Shown: positions 62,589-64,000 of the stretch, one piece after another
Numbering within the stretch: position 1 is the stretch's first letter
Layout: every line of letters begins with the position of its first letter
DNA from: Parasphingopyxis lamellibrachiae
GTDB taxonomy: Bacteria > Pseudomonadota > Alphaproteobacteria > Sphingomonadales > Sphingomonadaceae
NCBI RefSeq assembly: GCF_003385775.1
Contig: NZ_QRDP01000004.1
Location: forward strand, 1,792,957 to 1,856,956
Direction of reading: 5' to 3'
Length of the DNA: 64,000 nt
Program-made: the position numbers and the translations under genes
Notes under the pieces: model-generated
What the model saw: the letters and a program-made list of their open reading frames with translations, nothing else
What the model was told of the DNA's origin: nothing
Database searches by the model: none

Positions 62589-62861
62589 TTATTGCGTGTC
62601 GCCGATACCGGTTTCGCTCGGCGCGATTTCTCCGTCATCGTCCATCGCATTGGCGGCTTCTTCGCCCTGCTCTTCGACAATGTCAGCCTGCTGCTCCAGC
62701 GCCTCTTCCTGCGCTTCGGTCGGAGCCTCATCGGCCAGTTCGTCCAGCGCCTCTGCTTCGGCTTCGGCCTGATCCTCTACCGCATCGGCTTCGGGGCTCT
62801 GGCAGGCACCAAGCGCAAGAGCGGCGGAGGCGGCGATCGTGGTGAAAACCATCTTTTTCAT
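62589..62861 (-). CDS. Small acidic lipoprotein
   Basis: A 90-residue protein with a lipoprotein signal (MVFTTIAASAALALGAC, lipobox ALGAC) and a highly acidic Ala/Glu/Gln-rich helical tail (ADAVEDQAEAEAEALDELAD). Start ATG 62861 with AGGAACAG upstream. Similar low-complexity lipoproteins are frequent in sphingomonads; function unknown. A terminator follows. Confidence 0.78.
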   Translation of the reverse strand: MKKMVFTTIAASAALALGACQSPEADAVEDQAEAEAEALDELADEAPTEAQEEALEQQADIVEEQGEEAANAMDDDGEIAPSETGIGDTQ

Positions 62862-63020
62862 TTTTAACTGTTCCTGTTTACAGCGGCGCTTACGGGGCCG
62901 CGTTCCACCAATCCAATGAATGGGAACGGTGAAAGGTTCCAAAAAAAACACAGATGCCCGAAAGAAAGGCGAACGAACCCAGACGCCGCCACTCTTCGCA
63001 ACGGCCCGTATCGCCTCAGC

Positions 63021-63455
63021 CTATCCCTTTTTCAGCGAGTCCCGGATCTCGGTCAGCAGGTCGATTTCGCTGGGGCCGCTATCCTCAACCGCCTCTTCGG
63101 CCTCCTTCTTGGCCATCATCTTGTTGGCCTGGCGCACCATCAGGAAGATGACAAAGGCAAGGATCACGAAATTGATAAGCACGGTGATGAACGCGCCGAG
63201 GCCGATCATCGCCACGCCCGCTTCCTTCAGCGCCGCATAATCCTCCGGCGATCCGGCATAGTCCGCCGGTATGTCGCCAAGCCGGATGAAGAGAGTGGTC
63301 AGATCGGCACCGCCGAAGATCCAGCCGACAACCGGCATGATGATGTCTTCGGTCAACGATGTAGTAATCGTTGCGAAGGCGCCGCCGATGATCACCGCGA
63401 CCGCGAGATCGATTACATTGCCGCGCGCGACAAAATCCCTGAATTCACCGAACAT
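63021..63455 (-). CDS. mscL: Large-conductance mechanosensitive channel
   Basis: A 144-residue MscL, the usual length, opening under membrane tension to release solutes on osmotic downshock. TM1 carries FVARGNVIDLAVAVIIGGAF, the periplasmic loop GWIFGGADLTTLFIRLGD follows, and TM2 is AFITVLINFVILAFVIFLMV with the cytoplasmic helix. I start at 63455 (MFGEFRDFVARG), with AGGGGAAGC upstream; the frame open to 63893 is not coding ahead of it. It forms a homopentamer in the inner membrane. Confidence 0.95.
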   Translation of the reverse strand: MFGEFRDFVARGNVIDLAVAVIIGGAFATITTSLTEDIIMPVVGWIFGGADLTTLFIRLGDIPADYAGSPEDYAALKEAGVAMIGLGAFITVLINFVILAFVIFLMVRQANKMMAKKEAEEAVEDSGPSEIDLLTEIRDSLKKG

Positions 63456-63626
63456 ATGGATGCTTCCCCTCTTCGTTGCCTGTTTCGCGCTATGACACAG
63501 CCCCGCGAATGCGCCAAGCGAGACGGCGTTGCCCGCCCCTTTCACGACCGGCCTGTTTCGCATCCGGAAAATATGCGATGGCCCATTTTTGAGCCTATTT
63601 GGCTCTGGCTTAACGGGAGCATCGCA

Positions 63627-64000
63627 ATGAAACTGATCCATAGCATTCCGGCAGGCGCGATCGGCCTGGCCCTGACCCTGACGGCGTGCAGCGGCGAAGC
63701 GGCGACGGCGGACAGCGACGATATGGCGACGGAAGAAGCGGTTGACGAGAGCGGGGAAGAGGCCGCCGCTGTGGAGCATGATACTTCGGGTTATGCGGAG
63801 GATGCTACCGGCGGCCTTATCGATGCCGCGCTGATCGCTAGCCTGAATGAGAAGCTGGCCGGCTTTCACGGCGATAGCGGACGGGACATCCATATCATCG
63901 CCGCGATGAGCACCGACGGCCGCGATATCGAGGAAGTCGCCGAGGAAATGCGCGCCGAACGCGGCGCCGATGCGCTCATCTATGTGGCCGGAGCGGACCA
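63627..64000 (+). CDS. Lipoprotein, possibly TPM-domain (partial, cut by window end)
   Basis: The frame from ATG 63627 (GGGAG upstream) stays open to the window edge, 124 codons seen. A lipoprotein signal (IPAGAIGLALTLTAC) and an acidic linker are followed by LIDAALIASLNEKLAGFHGD, DIHIIAAMSTDGRDIEEVAE and GADALIYVAGAD. The pattern of helix, beta strand, helix and beta strand resembles the start of a TPM (YgcG/Psb32) domain, but too little is present to be sure. Confidence 0.6.
   Translation, partial: MKLIHSIPAGAIGLALTLTACSGEAATADSDDMATEEAVDESGEEAAAVEHDTSGYAEDATGGLIDAALIASLNEKLAGFHGDSGRDIHIIAAMSTDGRDIEEVAEEMRAERGADALIYVAGAD

Overview
The window looks like the chromosome of a GC-rich alphaproteobacterium, most likely a sphingomonad. 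The grounds are three large outer-membrane TonB-dependent receptors next to catabolic genes, an EipA/DUF1134 protein, a circularly permuted two-piece tmRNA with the tag ANDNDALAIAA, UDP-sulfoquinovose synthase, and the codon and base usage. Species cannot be read from the sequence.

Layout. 1-3.3 kb: two proteins built from tandem LCCL domains flank a CrtI/PYROXD2-type oxidoreductase. 3.4-9 kb: 6-phosphogluconolactonase, a PadR regulator, and a TonB receptor divergent from a TetR regulator. 9.1-10.3 kb: sulfolipid precursor synthase SqdB. 10.5-36.3 kb: a large catabolic cluster. It holds a LeuCD-type hydratase, a CoA-transferase, an HMG-CoA-lyase-type enzyme, an amidohydrolase of the maleamate-amidase kind, two CE4/PuuE-type hydrolases, two related methyltransferases, two related small helical proteins, a VOC protein, a GntR/HutC regulator, a GlcG/HbpS protein, two MFS transporters, an SDR, an OYE/2,4-dienoyl-CoA-reductase-type flavoenzyme, a TonB receptor, an odd alpha/beta-hydrolase-fold protein, an FAD monooxygenase, an Asp/Glu-racemase-fold enzyme, an aldehyde dehydrogenase, a SnoaL-like protein and a glutathione peroxidase. 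Five near-identical 20-bp sites (TTGTCYTAT-N4-ATATCAA type) sit upstream of these operons, so they probably form one regulon. The enzyme set fits opening of a cyclic imide, loss of ammonia, hydration of a substituted maleate, CoA activation and C-C cleavage; this pathway is inferred.

36.6-45.2 kb: a peptide-use locus with a TonB receptor, LysR regulator, S51 peptidase, DUF819 transporter and S9 peptidase. A 30-bp element shared by the two promoter regions ties them together. 45.4-56.2 kb is mostly housekeeping: tRNA-Ser(GCT), EipA, RarD, dihydroorotase, YgfZ, an esterase, DUF389, a TetR regulator and aconitase.

56.5-58.5 kb is an A+T-rich foreign-looking gene encoding a phosphoribosyltransferase-NADAR fusion, followed by a truncated SRAP (yedK/HMCES) remnant. 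58.8-64 kb holds a small secreted protein, an orphan terminase-small-subunit-like protein, an HD-domain protein divergent from a GlxA-type AraC regulator, the ssrA (tmRNA) gene flanked by two inverted copies of a ~113-bp palindromic repeat whose stems differ by compensating changes, two lipoproteins and MscL. The first and last genes are cut by the window edges.
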